NCBI RefSeq assembly: GCF_034424805.1
Contig: NZ_JAXOUF010000004.1
Span: 378,836-442,835 of the forward strand
Length of the DNA stretch: 64,000 bases
Direction: 5' to 3'
From: Labrys sedimenti
Lineage (GTDB): Bacteria; Pseudomonadota; Alphaproteobacteria; Rhizobiales; Labraceae
Shown here: positions 25,460 to 35,254 of the stretch, in pieces
How the letters are laid out: every line of letters begins with the position of its first letter
How positions within the stretch are numbered: the stretch's first letter is position 1
Program-made: the position numbers and the translations under genes
The notes under the pieces: model-generated
Database searches by the model: none
The model's input: the letters and a program-made list of their open reading frames with translations, nothing else
Told to the model about the DNA's origin: nothing

Positions 25460-28441
25460 TTAGCCTTCGGCATAAGGCCCCCTCAACCCGAGCTTTTCGG
25501 TCAGCGCCGTGTAGCGGTTGGTGTCCCGCACGAGAGCGGCGCCATAGCGCTGCAGCAAAGTGGCGCGACGGTCCGGATCGGTGGTCGATGACAGCGCTCC
25601 CCAGATCGCGGCGAGGGATTCCACGGCCTCGCGCGCCTGGCGCAGGACTGCTTCATCGGCGACCGCGCGAGCAAGCGTGCCACCTGTCACGGCACCTATG
25701 CCATTGACGGTGCGGGCGCCGGCATTGCGGTAGCCCGGCGGCAGATCGCCCTTCAGATTGGTGACGACGCCATACTGGATGACGTCGAAGATCTGGTCGA
25801 CGGCCTGCCTGGCCCCCTCCACCCGCGAGGGATGATCGGTGTCGGCGGCGGCATGCGGCAAAAGTTCGAGCTTGCCTGGATGCCGGCTTTCGAGCGCGCG
25901 ATAGGGCACCATCGGGCCCGACAACGTGCCGTCGGCCGCATTGCGGAAGAGATCGGCGTCGATGCAGGCATAGGAGACCTTGCCTTGGGCAAACGCCGCA
26001 TCGAGGGCGTCGGCGTCGACCACTTCGCCACGGTCATAGTTGATGAGCACGGCGCCATCGGCGAGGCGGTTGAGGATATCGCTGCCGATCAGCGACTGGT
26101 TGGCGAAGCGTCCGCTCTTGGCATCGACCGGGCCGAGGCCGGTATGCACGGTGAGGACATGGGCCCCCTCCGCCGCAGCTTCGGCGGTCGGAGCGTATTC
26201 GAAGCCTTCCGACTCGATCCAATCCTTGTGCCGCTCGCGGGCATGGATGGCCACCTGCATGCCAAAGGCGCTGGCGAGCTTGGCGAGCTCGCGGCCGATA
26301 TTGCCATAGCCGATCACCGCGATGCGCCGCCCTTCCAGCTTTTCGGTCGGGAAGTCGCGCAAATGCTTGCCGGTATCGAACTCGCCGGCGACGACGCGCC
26401 GATGCAGTTCGTCGACCTTGAGGTCGGGCGCCACCTTGAGCAGGGCCTTGAAGGCCATCTGGGCCGTCGCCCGGCTGTTGAAGCTCGGCGTGTTCATCAG
26501 GGGCGCTTCGCCGCCGACGCCACTGCCGCCACCCCAGGAGACCGAGCCCATATTGCCGGTGCCGGCGCCGATGCGCACGCCGCCGAGCGGAAACACCGAA
26601 TTCTTCGGCAGGAAGGTGGCCGCGGCAATCACCGCATCATATTGGCCCTTGTCGGTCTGCGGCAGGAGCTCTGCCTCGGTGCTGAGATTGGGTTGGTAGA
26701 AGAAGTGGATGCGCCCCTTCTCCAACGCGCCTTCGTCCCGGATCGGCCCGAGATGGAAGACGCCGCCCTTCGCTTCGATGTGGCGGCGGACTTCCTGGTG
26801 ATCGGGCTCTCCCTCACCGTCGAAGCGCATGCCGATGAGATCGGCCACCAATACCTTGTAGGCCCGGTTCGGATCGTCGCGCCTGACACGCTCGCCACCG
26901 CCATCGGCACTGGCCGGGAAGGTCTCGCCAAGCCTGGCGAGCTCTTCTTCGAGCACCACGATCTTGGCACGCAGATAGGCGTATTCGAGATTGTCGAGCA
27001 GGGCATCGATGTCCTCCACCGGCCGGATGCCGCCGATCCAGGCGCGATAATCGCCGGGCGTGCCGGGGAAGGCGTTGACATAGCGGGCAACGTCGAGACC
27101 GCGCTCATGCTCGCCATTGGGATGGGTGATGCCTTCATAGGCAAGAATTTGCTTGGAACGGGCGATGATACGGGCATGGATGGCGGCGTCGGTGATGTCG
27201 GCATCCCTGATGCGCAGCAGCGTCACCGCCGCACCGCGCCGCTCGGGATCGGCGACGCCGAGCTCGAACAGGGGATGGCTGGCCACCCACTGGTTCACGG
27301 CGGCGCGGTTGCGCACCGAGCGCTTGTAGAGATCCTGAACCGACCCGAGGCGCTTTTCCGAGCGCAGCAGGCCGAAAGTGGTCTCGGCAAAGGCAAGGGT
27401 GGAGTAGGTGTTGATCACGCCACCCAGCATCTTGTCCTGCGCCGGGTCATAGATCGGCCCGACATTGACGGTCCTCTCGCCGGTGAGAGGGCGCTTGGGA
27501 TCGACCGGCGCCACGATCTTGAGCTGGCGCGGGATTGCCCAGGACGGCGACTTCTGGTTCCTCTCGATGAGATCCAGCGCCTGCGGCGTGAAGGAGACGA
27601 CGAAGTAGCCCGAGATACCGCCGATCGCCTTCTGGAACGGCATGAACAGGCAGCATTTGGCAATGACGCTCTTCACCGCCTCCTCGCCCCAGGGCATGGC
27701 GCCGAGCATCGAGGTGGCGTCGAGCACGGCATGGTGTTCGGCCGGATTGCGGTCGAGCCATTCGAGCAGATTGGCGATGTCCTGGGCGGTATAGGTCGTG
27801 GCGCCGGTGGTCTCATGCCCAACCCCGATGAAAAGCTTGACGCCCATCTTTTCGAGCGCGTCGGCGCTGGGAATGGCGCCCTCTTCCTCGGCAAAGTGGA
27901 TGCGGGACTCATCGCCATTGCGGGCGTAGCGGTGCATCTCGATGAGCTGCGCCCCCCAGGACTGGCGGAAGAAGCCGCCGGCCTTGGCGGCTTCGGACTC
28001 CGGCCGGAGCGTGTCGACATAGACATGCTGGCCGGGATCGCTGGCGGTCACCAGGTGGAGGGCGCAGACCGTGAAACCGCTATGGCCACCGCCGAGCCCC
28101 ACCGCCATCTTGTTCGCCTTGGGGAACTCGAAATAGCGATGGATCTCCCGCATCATGTCGGTCAGGAACTTGTCGGCGGGATAGCCCCGATGCATGCTCC
28201 GCCCGACCTCGGCCGTGGTGAAGGGGCCGAGATCGGCACCCCGGTCGTCGAGCTTCCGATAGTTCTTTTCGAGCCAGCTATCGAATTCGAAGCGCAGGAG
28301 ACGGGCATCGACCTCGTCCAGCGTGCCGTCGGTGATCGGCCCAACGCCGAAGAAGGGATTGGAGGTGCGCGCCGGCGGCCCCGAACGCGTCAGTTCGAGA
28401 GTCTTGTCGCGTTGTGCCTTCAGCGTCTGGGCATTCGCCAT
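25460..28441 (-). CDS. Fused phosphoserine aminotransferase-like / D-3-phosphoglycerate dehydrogenase-like enzyme
   Basis: A 993-residue two-domain protein. Residues 1 to about 530 resemble class-V aminotransferases of the SerC type (GLGGGHSGFT, LDATSMLGAMPW, then FMPFQKAIGGISG with the PLP lysine). Residues from about 540 resemble D-2-hydroxyacid dehydrogenases such as SerA: GGGSGVGGEAP, the NAD-binding VIGYGNIGRELA, LINYDRGEVVDADAL and LLPHAAADT. There is no ACT domain, so no serine feedback site is visible. Joined activities would turn 3-phosphoglycerate into phosphoserine in one polypeptide. The reading frame is continuous. AGGAG lies ten bases before ATG 28441. Substrates related to phosphoglycerate are also possible. 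Confidence 0.82.
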   Translation of the reverse strand: MANAQTLKAQRDKTLELTRSGPPARTSNPFFGVGPITDGTLDEVDARLLRFEFDSWLEKNYRKLDDRGADLGPFTTAEVGRSMHRGYPADKFLTDMMREIHRYFEFPKANKMAVGLGGGHSGFTVCALHLVTASDPGQHVYVDTLRPESEAAKAGGFFRQSWGAQLIEMHRYARNGDESRIHFAEEEGAIPSADALEKMGVKLFIGVGHETTGATTYTAQDIANLLEWLDRNPAEHHAVLDATSMLGAMPWGEEAVKSVIAKCCLFMPFQKAIGGISGYFVVSFTPQALDLIERNQKSPSWAIPRQLKIVAPVDPKRPLTGERTVNVGPIYDPAQDKMLGGVINTYSTLAFAETTFGLLRSEKRLGSVQDLYKRSVRNRAAVNQWVASHPLFELGVADPERRGAAVTLLRIRDADITDAAIHARIIARSKQILAYEGITHPNGEHERGLDVARYVNAFPGTPGDYRAWIGGIRPVEDIDALLDNLEYAYLRAKIVVLEEELARLGETFPASADGGGERVRRDDPNRAYKVLVADLIGMRFDGEGEPDHQEVRRHIEAKGGVFHLGPIRDEGALEKGRIHFFYQPNLSTEAELLPQTDKGQYDAVIAAATFLPKNSVFPLGGVRIGAGTGNMGSVSWGGGSGVGGEAPLMNTPSFNSRATAQMAFKALLKVAPDLKVDELHRRVVAGEFDTGKHLRDFPTEKLEGRRIAVIGYGNIGRELAKLASAFGMQVAIHARERHKDWIESEGFEYAPTAEAAAEGAHVLTVHTGLGPVDAKSGRFANQSLIGSDILNRLADGAVLINYDRGEVVDADALDAAFAQGKVSYACIDADLFRNAADGTLSGPMVPYRALESRHPGKLELLPHAAADTDHPSRVEGARQAVDQIFDVIQYGVVTNLKGDLPPGYRNAGARTVNGIGAVTGGTLARAVADEAVLRQAREAVESLAAIWGALSSTTDPDRRATLLQRYGAALVRDTNRYTALTEKLGLRGPYAEG

Positions 28442-28991
28442 CGGTCGGCGTCTCCTGTTCGAGTGGAAAAGGCTTCTTGGTGCCCGATAATAGCCGGCGC
28501 TCGCTGCCGTAAATATCGCGAGCCCGACTCAACATTCACCTTGCTGCGCATTTCGGAGCGGGGGCGAGGCGGGCTGGAGAAGCCTCGTTGAGAGGAGCCG
28601 ATCCCCTGCCGGGCCGGATTGCCGATCCTCCGCTCCCAAAGCAACGGAGCAGAGCGCACCCGTTCATCCGCCCCGAGCGCCCGGGCATGCGCGACGATGG
28701 ATTGGATGATGCACCCGCCCGCTGCTCCGAAGCGGGGCCGACCCGAGCCACGTCAGCTTGACAGCGAGCGCGTCGGCTATGCCCGGGGAAGCCGAAAAAG
28801 ACTTTGCACGAGCAATGGCCTCGCAAGCATCCGCGTACAGCCTTATAATCCAGCCTTGAACAAGCATTGACCGACCAGATCCGCTCCTCTAGCGTTTGAG
28901 ATCACCTGCGACGGCAGCGCCACTCGAATGGCAAGTTTGCTGGCTAAGAGCAGGGTGCCGCATTCTCGTGTTGATGGAGTCTTGCGCAATA
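28442..28991. other. Divergent promoter region between the fusion enzyme and amiC
   Basis: About 550 bases without a supported gene. GC is high to about 28830 and falls in the last 150 bases. The longer open frames (28536-28826 minus, 28619-28870 plus) overlap each other and lack good starts. Promoters for both flanking genes should lie here, but no clear -35/-10 pair stands out. Confidence 0.4.
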
Positions 28992-30182
28992 ATGACAAGC
29001 GATCGACCAATCCATATTGGGGTGCTGTTCTCGAAAACGGGTTGGACCGCGGCAACCGAGCGCAGCATGCTGTCCGCGACCAAATTCGCCATCGACGAGA
29101 TCAATGAGGCAGGGGGCATAAACGGGCGCGAGCTCGTTCCGATCTATGGCGATCCCGAGGGAAAGCCATCAGCATATCAGGATATGGCCCGCGAACTTTT
29201 GTCGGAAAGGAAGGCAAGCATTATCCTTGGATGCTATACTTCCAGCCAACGCAAGGCCGTCTTGAGTGTCCTGGACCGGGAGCATGGATTATTGTGCTAC
29301 CCGGCGCAATATGAAGGCTTCGAATATTCAAGGAATATCGTTTATTTTGGCGCAGTTCCTAATCAGAATAGTTTTTTCCTAGGATCCTATCTTCTGGAGA
29401 ACTTCACGCCGAGACTGTACATCGTTGGTTCGGATTATGTGTGGCCGCGTGAATCCGGGAGGATCATGGCAGATCTGATCAGCTCCCGCGATGGCGAGAT
29501 CGTTGGCCAGCGCTACCTTCCAGAAGAAGCGTCGATTGAAGAATTCGACGCCCTGATCAAGGACATGAAAAGCCGCAAACCGGATATCGTGTTCAACAAT
29601 TTCGTCGGCAATTCGAATGTGAAATTCTACAAGGCCTATGCCGACAACGGCCTCGACGCCTATCAGATGCCGGTGGCAAGCTTGACGACCAGCGAAACCG
29701 ACATCCGGGAAATCGGCATCGGTGCAGCATCCGGCCATATTACCGCGGCCACCTATTTCCAGTCGCAAACCAACTTGGCAAACAGGTCGTGCCTCGAACG
29801 GTACCAGGCCGTGCATGGCGAACAGCCAAATGCGAACATGGGCTGGGAGGCCGCCTACACCCAGGCCCATGTGGTCGCGCAGGCGATGCGGCAGTGCGAT
29901 TCCGACAACGTCAATCTCGTACGCGCGCAAATCCTCGGTTCGACCTTCGACGCGCCGCAGGGTGTGATCGCCATCGACCCGTTGAATTCCCACGCGCATG
30001 TCTGGCCCAAGATTGGAGTCGTGCGAGAGGACGGGCAGTTCGACATCGTGGCCGAGACCAGCCACGCCATCCCCCCCGACCCGTATCGGGCCGCCTATTT
30101 CCTGGATGACGAGGACACGCCATTGCAGCCTCCCGACCTGCCGAAAACGCTTCGCGCCGACTCTTTCGGCACTCAGGAGTGA
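28992..30182 (+). CDS. amiC: AmiC-like cytoplasmic ligand sensor
   Basis: A 396-residue protein of the amide/urea-binding type-1 periplasmic-binding fold. Its family pattern follows Pseudomonas AmiC throughout: IHIGVLFSKTG at the start, LGCYTSSQRKAV, LLCYPAQYEGFEYSRNIVY, GSDYVWPRESGRIM, ASLTTSETD and DAPQG. It lacks a signal peptide, which favours a cytoplasmic sensor over a transporter component. AmiC holds the antiterminator AmiR inactive until an amide-like ligand binds. amiR follows on the same strand after 81 bases. The frame is open further upstream; ATG 28992 best matches the family N-terminus, with ATG 28974 as the alternative. Confidence 0.85.
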   Translation: MTSDRPIHIGVLFSKTGWTAATERSMLSATKFAIDEINEAGGINGRELVPIYGDPEGKPSAYQDMARELLSERKASIILGCYTSSQRKAVLSVLDREHGLLCYPAQYEGFEYSRNIVYFGAVPNQNSFFLGSYLLENFTPRLYIVGSDYVWPRESGRIMADLISSRDGEIVGQRYLPEEASIEEFDALIKDMKSRKPDIVFNNFVGNSNVKFYKAYADNGLDAYQMPVASLTTSETDIREIGIGAASGHITAATYFQSQTNLANRSCLERYQAVHGEQPNANMGWEAAYTQAHVVAQAMRQCDSDNVNLVRAQILGSTFDAPQGVIAIDPLNSHAHVWPKIGVVREDGQFDIVAETSHAIPPDPYRAAYFLDDEDTPLQPPDLPKTLRADSFGTQE

Positions 30183-30263
30183 TCCAGTGATGCCTGGGAA
30201 GCCCCATGCGCTTCGACAGGCAGGCCGCTCGCGACAAACGGATGCCGGTGAGAGGATCTGATC

Positions 30264-30935
30264 ATGCGGGGTTCCCATTCCTCCAGTGGCAAGGACAGGG
30301 ATCAGATGGTTTCGGTCAAGGACCTGCGATCCTTGCGTGTCCTGCTCGTCCAGCCGAAGAACAGCGAAGGCGCGGCTCTACGGTCTCATCTCATGCGGAT
30401 CGGCTGTCATGTGGAAGAAATCTGGCCACCGCCGAGCACTTTCGAGAACATCGATATCGTTTTCGCAATGTTCGACCAGATCATAGAACACAAGCTGACA
30501 TTTGAATGGCAGGCCGACGATCCCCCTGCGGTCCTGATCGGGGTGATCGACTATGAAAATCCCCTCGCGATCGACAGACTGCTGCGAATTCGAGCGAATG
30601 CCGTCATCGGGTTGCCGATCCGACCCTTCGGGATTCTCACCAATCTCCTGGTGACGGTGAATAATTTCCGGCGCGAAAAGCGGCTTTGCGCAAACCTGCT
30701 CCGCATGCAGGCCAAGCTCGAAACCTGCCGCACGATCGAACGCGCCAAGCTCGCGATGATGCTTACAAACAGCCGTTCGGAGCAGGAAGCCTATGGCATG
30801 CTGCGCCATTTGGCGATGAGACGGCGAACCACGGTGGAGGTCGTTTCCGGGGAAATCCTGAGCGCCCTCGATTGGAGCGACGATGAGGACCTGCCGGCAT
30901 CCCCCAGGGAATGGTGCGATCCTGAACTTCCATGA
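30264..30935 (+). CDS. amiR: AmiR-like ANTAR transcription antiterminator
   Basis: A 223-residue protein. An N-terminal pseudo-receiver-like domain (about 20-135, LRVLLVQPKNSEG and LIGVIDYENP) lacks a clear phospho-acceptor Asp. A coiled coil and ANTAR domain follow (about 145-205, IERAKLAMMLTNSRSEQEAY and LRHLAMRRRTTVEVV). ANTAR proteins bind paired RNA hairpins and prevent termination. AmiR is held by AmiC. AGAGGATC stands about six bases before ATG 30264. No operon follows on the same strand, so its target leader must be elsewhere. The converging hydantoinase operon, whose leader has strong hairpins, is the nearest candidate. Confidence 0.88.
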   Translation: MRGSHSSSGKDRDQMVSVKDLRSLRVLLVQPKNSEGAALRSHLMRIGCHVEEIWPPPSTFENIDIVFAMFDQIIEHKLTFEWQADDPPAVLIGVIDYENPLAIDRLLRIRANAVIGLPIRPFGILTNLLVTVNNFRREKRLCANLLRMQAKLETCRTIERAKLAMMLTNSRSEQEAYGMLRHLAMRRRTTVEVVSGEILSALDWSDDEDLPASPREWCDPELP

Positions 30936-31022
30936 CGAATGCGGGCACAGCCCGACCGGCTCTGGCGAGATCTATCGAAGATGCCGCCTTGGCGACGCCT
31001 GAGACAGGGCGGTCATGCAAGC

Positions 31023-31047
31023 CGGGCTGCACCGAAGGCGCAGCCCG
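31023..31047. terminator. Hairpin between amiR and the NCS1 transporter gene
   Basis: Eight-base arms CGGGCTGC (31023-31030) and GCAGCCCG (31040-31047) with a nine-base loop. They lie between the convergent 3' ends of amiR and the transporter gene. There is no strong T-run, so it may be a bidirectional 3' structure. Confidence 0.5.
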
Positions 31048-31057
31048 CAATGGTGTT

Positions 31058-32701
31058 CTACGTTGCCGAACTGCGCCTGGAGTCGAGCATGACCGGCTCG
31101 CAGTTCCCGACATAGGTTCTCGCCTCCGCCCGGGCTGCCACCAGGAATTCGCGGCGGTCGGAGGCACATGCCAGGCAAATCGGTTCATGACGGAATGATG
31201 GGTCGCGATCCATTTCGTGGGCAATATAGGCCTGGGAACAATGACTGCAGCGGATCCTTGCGGTCCAGGGATCGTCGACCTCGCGTCTGGGGTCGTGCGG
31301 CCGCTCCACGATATACCAGTTCGCGCGCGCGATCCCCAGAGACGCCGCATAGATGACGACGGCTATCGCAAGGGTGATCGGCGGTGCCCAGATGCCGCCG
31401 AAGCTGCCGCCGAATACCAGGAGCAGGCAGCCGACTACCGATGCCACCACCCAGGCTCCGAGTCCGCCCGGGTTGACCAGCGGAACCCGGCCGGGACGAA
31501 ACTCCAGCATGTCGGCCTTGATCCCGCGCAGATAGCACCAGCCGACATGGGTCATGGCAACGCCAACCCAGGCGACGATGATCACGCCCTGGAACTGCAG
31601 CGTCTGCAGCAGGTAGCCGAAGACATTGGTGAGCATCACCAGGAAGATCACGACCGACATGATCGCCACCCACACGGTGCGGGGCAAAGAGATCTTGAAT
31701 GCCCGCGCAAAGAAGTTCTGCATGTTGGTGGATGAAAGATAGAAGTTGATCGTGTTGATCCTGGTCTGGCTGACCCAGACCAGAAGCACGCCGAAAGGCC
31801 CCATTAGCGCCACGATGCCAATGATCGCCGACGTCTCCGACAACGGCCCCACGATCGGAATGGTCTCGGCGATGAAGATCCCGACTGCGCCGTTGATCAG
31901 CAGTGTGACGACATAGAAGGGAATGCCGAAGCTCGTATTGCCGTTGGCAATCGCATCCTCCTTGCGGCCGAAGCGGGCTACGTCCCACGTCATCATCACC
32001 ACGACCCACACGCCCATATAGACCGTGAAGGCGAACCACCAGCCAGGAACACCCATGTCGGCGCTCTTTGCTGGAAGATGAGTCAGCCAGTTGTTTGAAT
32101 ATCCATGTGTAACGATCGCCCAGATGACGCAGGCGATGAGGCCAAGGACATAGAGAGGAAGCAAAACCCCGTTGATCCGGTCCAGCCAGGTGCGGACGCC
32201 GCGCATGACCAGAGGGGCGCTGTAGCAGCAGACGATGAAATACCACAGGCTCATCGGTCCGCCGAAATAGTCCTGAAGAGCGATCGCAACGATGGTGCCC
32301 TCGGCAATGGCGTAATAGGTGATCGTCACCCCGAACAGCAGCGCGGCGAACGTTGCGCCGACCTGCCCGAAAACCGCTCGGGAAAACAGCGCCACATTCG
32401 TACCGCTTCGTGCCGCAAAGCGGGCGGCGACATTGCACAGAACGCCGTAGACCACGGTCGATAGCGCAATGCCGATCAGCGTATCGACCGTGCCGACCGA
32501 CAATGCGACGGTGCTGCCGACGACGACCCAGAACATGGCGCTCATCAGGCCGAACCAGGCCATCGCAAGCGAAAATCGCGAGCTACGCCAGGTCGGCGGC
32601 ACGATATGCAAAGAGAAATCCTCGGCGGCCGCCTGGCGCAAGACTCCAGGCTCGTCCTGGTAGATGATGTCAGGTTTTGGAACGCTACTGGCTTGGTCCA
32701 T
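31058..32701 (-). CDS. NCS1-family nucleobase/hydantoin transporter with C-terminal zinc-ribbon-like tail
   Basis: A 547-residue membrane protein with about twelve hydrophobic helices between residues 45 and 460. Typical NCS1 features are FSLAMAWFGLM near the first helix and TRINTINFYLSSTNMQNF later. The family imports nucleobases, allantoin or hydantoins with sodium or protons. After the last helix is a soluble tail with Cys485-x2-Cys488 and Cys509-x2-Cys512, spaced like a small zinc ribbon, which NCS1 proteins normally lack. It is the last gene after hyuA and hyuB on the same strand, with a GAGGGGA ribosome-binding site, and likely imports the hydantoinase substrate. Confidence 0.85.
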   Translation of the reverse strand: MDQASSVPKPDIIYQDEPGVLRQAAAEDFSLHIVPPTWRSSRFSLAMAWFGLMSAMFWVVVGSTVALSVGTVDTLIGIALSTVVYGVLCNVAARFAARSGTNVALFSRAVFGQVGATFAALLFGVTITYYAIAEGTIVAIALQDYFGGPMSLWYFIVCCYSAPLVMRGVRTWLDRINGVLLPLYVLGLIACVIWAIVTHGYSNNWLTHLPAKSADMGVPGWWFAFTVYMGVWVVVMMTWDVARFGRKEDAIANGNTSFGIPFYVVTLLINGAVGIFIAETIPIVGPLSETSAIIGIVALMGPFGVLLVWVSQTRINTINFYLSSTNMQNFFARAFKISLPRTVWVAIMSVVIFLVMLTNVFGYLLQTLQFQGVIIVAWVGVAMTHVGWCYLRGIKADMLEFRPGRVPLVNPGGLGAWVVASVVGCLLLVFGGSFGGIWAPPITLAIAVVIYAASLGIARANWYIVERPHDPRREVDDPWTARIRCSHCSQAYIAHEMDRDPSFRHEPICLACASDRREFLVAARAEARTYVGNCEPVMLDSRRSSAT

Positions 32702-32980
32702 GATGTCCCCTCTGTGGTCGCGGTCGCACCAATGACGGCTGGGGAACCAGGGATCAGTGGCCGGTCCGCAGGATGTGAAATTCCAACCGTCTCTTGGCGC
32801 GGCTGGCTGTTTCCCTACACGCGAGAACTACCTTCAGCAGGTGCATGCGCGGGCCTGCTCGCGCAGAAGGCGAAGCGATGGAAGCCCATATCATCGAAGA
32901 TGTGCGCGTTGCCCTGAACACGATGGCGTTGGCGTTCCCAGCCAACCCAGCGCGACTGCAGACCGCCCCAAGGAGCGGCA

Positions 32981-33086
32981 CTAAAGCGTTTTGCGATCTG
33001 GTGGAATCACCAAGAACCGCAAAGACGCGTCGAACCAAAGAGTGAGGGCAATGCAGCGGTTGGGTCTAAACGCGCTTTGCTCCAGT
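32981..33086. repeat. Dispersed intergenic repeat, copy B
   Basis: This is the second copy of the repeat seen at 6970-7077. It has AAAGCGTTTTG at the left end, CGCAAAGACGCG, GCGGTTGGG and CTTTGCTCCAGTG. It lies between hyuB and the transporter gene, in a 430-base gap that holds no other feature I can support. Confidence 0.65.
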
Positions 33087-33131
33087 GCGGAGGCGGAGCG
33101 TTCCGTGCTCCGCCTCCCCTCCGCGGTCGCC

Positions 33132-35216
33132 TCAGGCAGCCCGGGATCTTTGGGTCGCTTCCTGGCCCAGGACCGCCAGCGTCTTGCCCCAATAGGGCAC
33201 GACCCTGCGCTTGAGCATTTGGCGAAACTGACTGGTCGTGTTGGGCAGGAGGGTGCCATCACCCCAATCGAGGATCACGCCATATTGCCGGACGCAATCC
33301 ATCTCGTTGAGCTTTCCGGCGCGATAGTCCGCGGCAATCGTCTCGGCATCCGCATCGAGCCAGCCCAGGCGAGCCGCGGCGATGTGCTGGCGCTCCCTCT
33401 CGGTTGCCTCGACATCGACCTCGTACTGGGCCAGGTCGCGGTCGATCACCCTGATGACGACACCATAGTCGATCCGCGCGCGCTCAAGGCTGACATATTC
33501 GTCGGCCACGTCCTCGCAAACCAGTTGCGGGTCGCGCAGCAAGGGGTCGCCGACGCCGCCGCCACCGGCGGATGGGCGCGTGAACACGTCGTCCAGCTCG
33601 ATCGGCAGGTTGGAGAAGATGGACCCGAGATAGCGCTCCTTCTCCGTCCCCTTGTTGAGCCAGACGCCGTGCGGGATCGAGGGCAGGCCGCCCCACATAC
33701 CCCATGTGACGGAGCGCTCGCGATCGCAGCAATAGGACACCACGATGCGCTCGCCCTCGAAGACGGAGCCCCCCTTCTCGGCGCCAAGCCCGCCTCGGGA
33801 CTCCCCGGGACCGGCCGAGTCCTGAACGAAATCATGGCATTTCGTCAGCACGGGAGCGAGGCGCTCCTGGCCCTCGAGGGGCTGGATGCCATATTGCGCG
33901 CCGAACACCGGGGCCGTGGCATTGAAGCCGTCTCGGCCGTTGCGACCGCCCCAGCCTCCTGCCATCCAGTCATACCACATGAAATAGGGACGCCCTTTGA
34001 TCCTGGTGTCGCGCCCTCCAACCAGCAGATATTCGAGATTGAAGGCGCAACCCATGGTGCGTTCAGGCAGGATCTCGGCCCAAAGGCCGAACACCGAGTT
34101 CATCAGCTTTTCGAACGGGCCTGAACAAAAGCCGGCGCAGGGGCTCGGCCAATCGGCGTTGACGACGGTCCCCGGCTCTCCCACATTCACCGTCACGGCT
34201 CGGTAGAGGCCGGAGTTCAGCGGCAGGTCCGGGAACTGATATTTGGTTCCCGCCACGATACCCGCGAACGAACCCCCATAGGCCGCGTTGAGGAAGGTGG
34301 AAATCTGCGGATGCGATCCCGACAGATCGTAATGCGCATGATTGCCATCGATCGTGAACTTGATCTTGATCGGGATCAGGCCCTCCTCAAGCTTGGGATC
34401 CTGATCGATATAGTCCTCGGCGTACCAGGTGCCGTCCGGCAGCTCAGCCAGACGCGCGCGCATGAGCACTTCCACCCAGTCCTGCACCTCCTGGAACGCG
34501 GTCTTGATCGTTTCGACGCCGTATTTTTCGCAGAGCCTGATGATCTCGCGTTCGGCGACGGCGGTCGCCTCGGCCTGCGCCTGCATGTCACCAATGACAT
34601 CGCCGGGGTTGCGCGTATTGGCGGCGATCATGCGGGCCACGTCTTCGAGCCAGACGCCTTTGCTCCAGACACGCACCGGCGTGATGCGCAGCCCTTCGCC
34701 CATGTGGTCGAGCGCTGTGATGTTGAAGGACCCCGGCGCTGCGCCCCCCATGTCGGCCCAATGGCCATTCGCCTGCGAGTATCCGATCAACTCGCCCTTG
34801 TAGAACATCGGGCGCAGGATCCGCGTGTCGTTGAAGTGACTGCCGCCGCGGAACGGGTCGTTGATGATGAAGACGTCGCCGGGGTGGATGTCGTCGCCGA
34901 ACGCCTCGATCACCGCCTTGCAGGTATAGTGGAGCGTTCCCACATGCGCGGCGATGTCGCCTGTTCCCTGCATCACCAGGTTGCCTTGGGGATCGCTCAG
35001 CCCCGACGAGAAGTCGCGGCAGTAGATCACGAACGAATAGCAGGTTCTCAGCAGCTGCTCGGCCATCTGGTCGACGATGTTGACGAAGGCGTTGCGCAGA
35101 ACCTCGAATGTGATCGGGTCGAGTGTGGTCTTGAACACCGTCTTCCGATCCGCAGGGAGGGGCGGATGCTGGATGCCCTTGTCGGACAGCCCTGCATATT
35201 TGTCGGAGTTGCTCAT
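33132..35216 (-). CDS. hyuB: Hydantoinase B / oxoprolinase-type subunit
   Basis: A protein of about 694 residues of the hydantoinase B family: DPITFEVLRNAFVNIVDQMA at the front, GDVFIINDPFRGGSHFNDT, SGLSDPQGNL and a C-terminal GGGGVGDPLLRDP. Together with HyuA it opens cyclic amides such as N-methylhydantoin or 5-oxoproline with ATP. The frame is open to 35291 and overlaps hyuA. AGAGGAAG before ATG 35216 gives the likely start (MSNSDKYAG), 38 bases after the hyuA stop. The NCS1 transporter gene follows downstream after a repeat-containing gap. Confidence 0.9.
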   Translation of the reverse strand: MSNSDKYAGLSDKGIQHPPLPADRKTVFKTTLDPITFEVLRNAFVNIVDQMAEQLLRTCYSFVIYCRDFSSGLSDPQGNLVMQGTGDIAAHVGTLHYTCKAVIEAFGDDIHPGDVFIINDPFRGGSHFNDTRILRPMFYKGELIGYSQANGHWADMGGAAPGSFNITALDHMGEGLRITPVRVWSKGVWLEDVARMIAANTRNPGDVIGDMQAQAEATAVAEREIIRLCEKYGVETIKTAFQEVQDWVEVLMRARLAELPDGTWYAEDYIDQDPKLEEGLIPIKIKFTIDGNHAHYDLSGSHPQISTFLNAAYGGSFAGIVAGTKYQFPDLPLNSGLYRAVTVNVGEPGTVVNADWPSPCAGFCSGPFEKLMNSVFGLWAEILPERTMGCAFNLEYLLVGGRDTRIKGRPYFMWYDWMAGGWGGRNGRDGFNATAPVFGAQYGIQPLEGQERLAPVLTKCHDFVQDSAGPGESRGGLGAEKGGSVFEGERIVVSYCCDRERSVTWGMWGGLPSIPHGVWLNKGTEKERYLGSIFSNLPIELDDVFTRPSAGGGGVGDPLLRDPQLVCEDVADEYVSLERARIDYGVVIRVIDRDLAQYEVDVEATERERQHIAAARLGWLDADAETIAADYRAGKLNEMDCVRQYGVILDWGDGTLLPNTTSQFRQMLKRRVVPYWGKTLAVLGQEATQRSRAA

Positions 35217-35254
35217 GCTGTTCTTCCTCTCCATGTTCCTATGCCTGGCATCGC

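Noticed and set aside
25832..28591. Very long open frame (919 codons) on the plus strand
   Set aside because: It is the antisense shadow of the SerC-SerA fusion gene; in GC-rich DNA the opposite strand often stays open. Its translation shows no domain.
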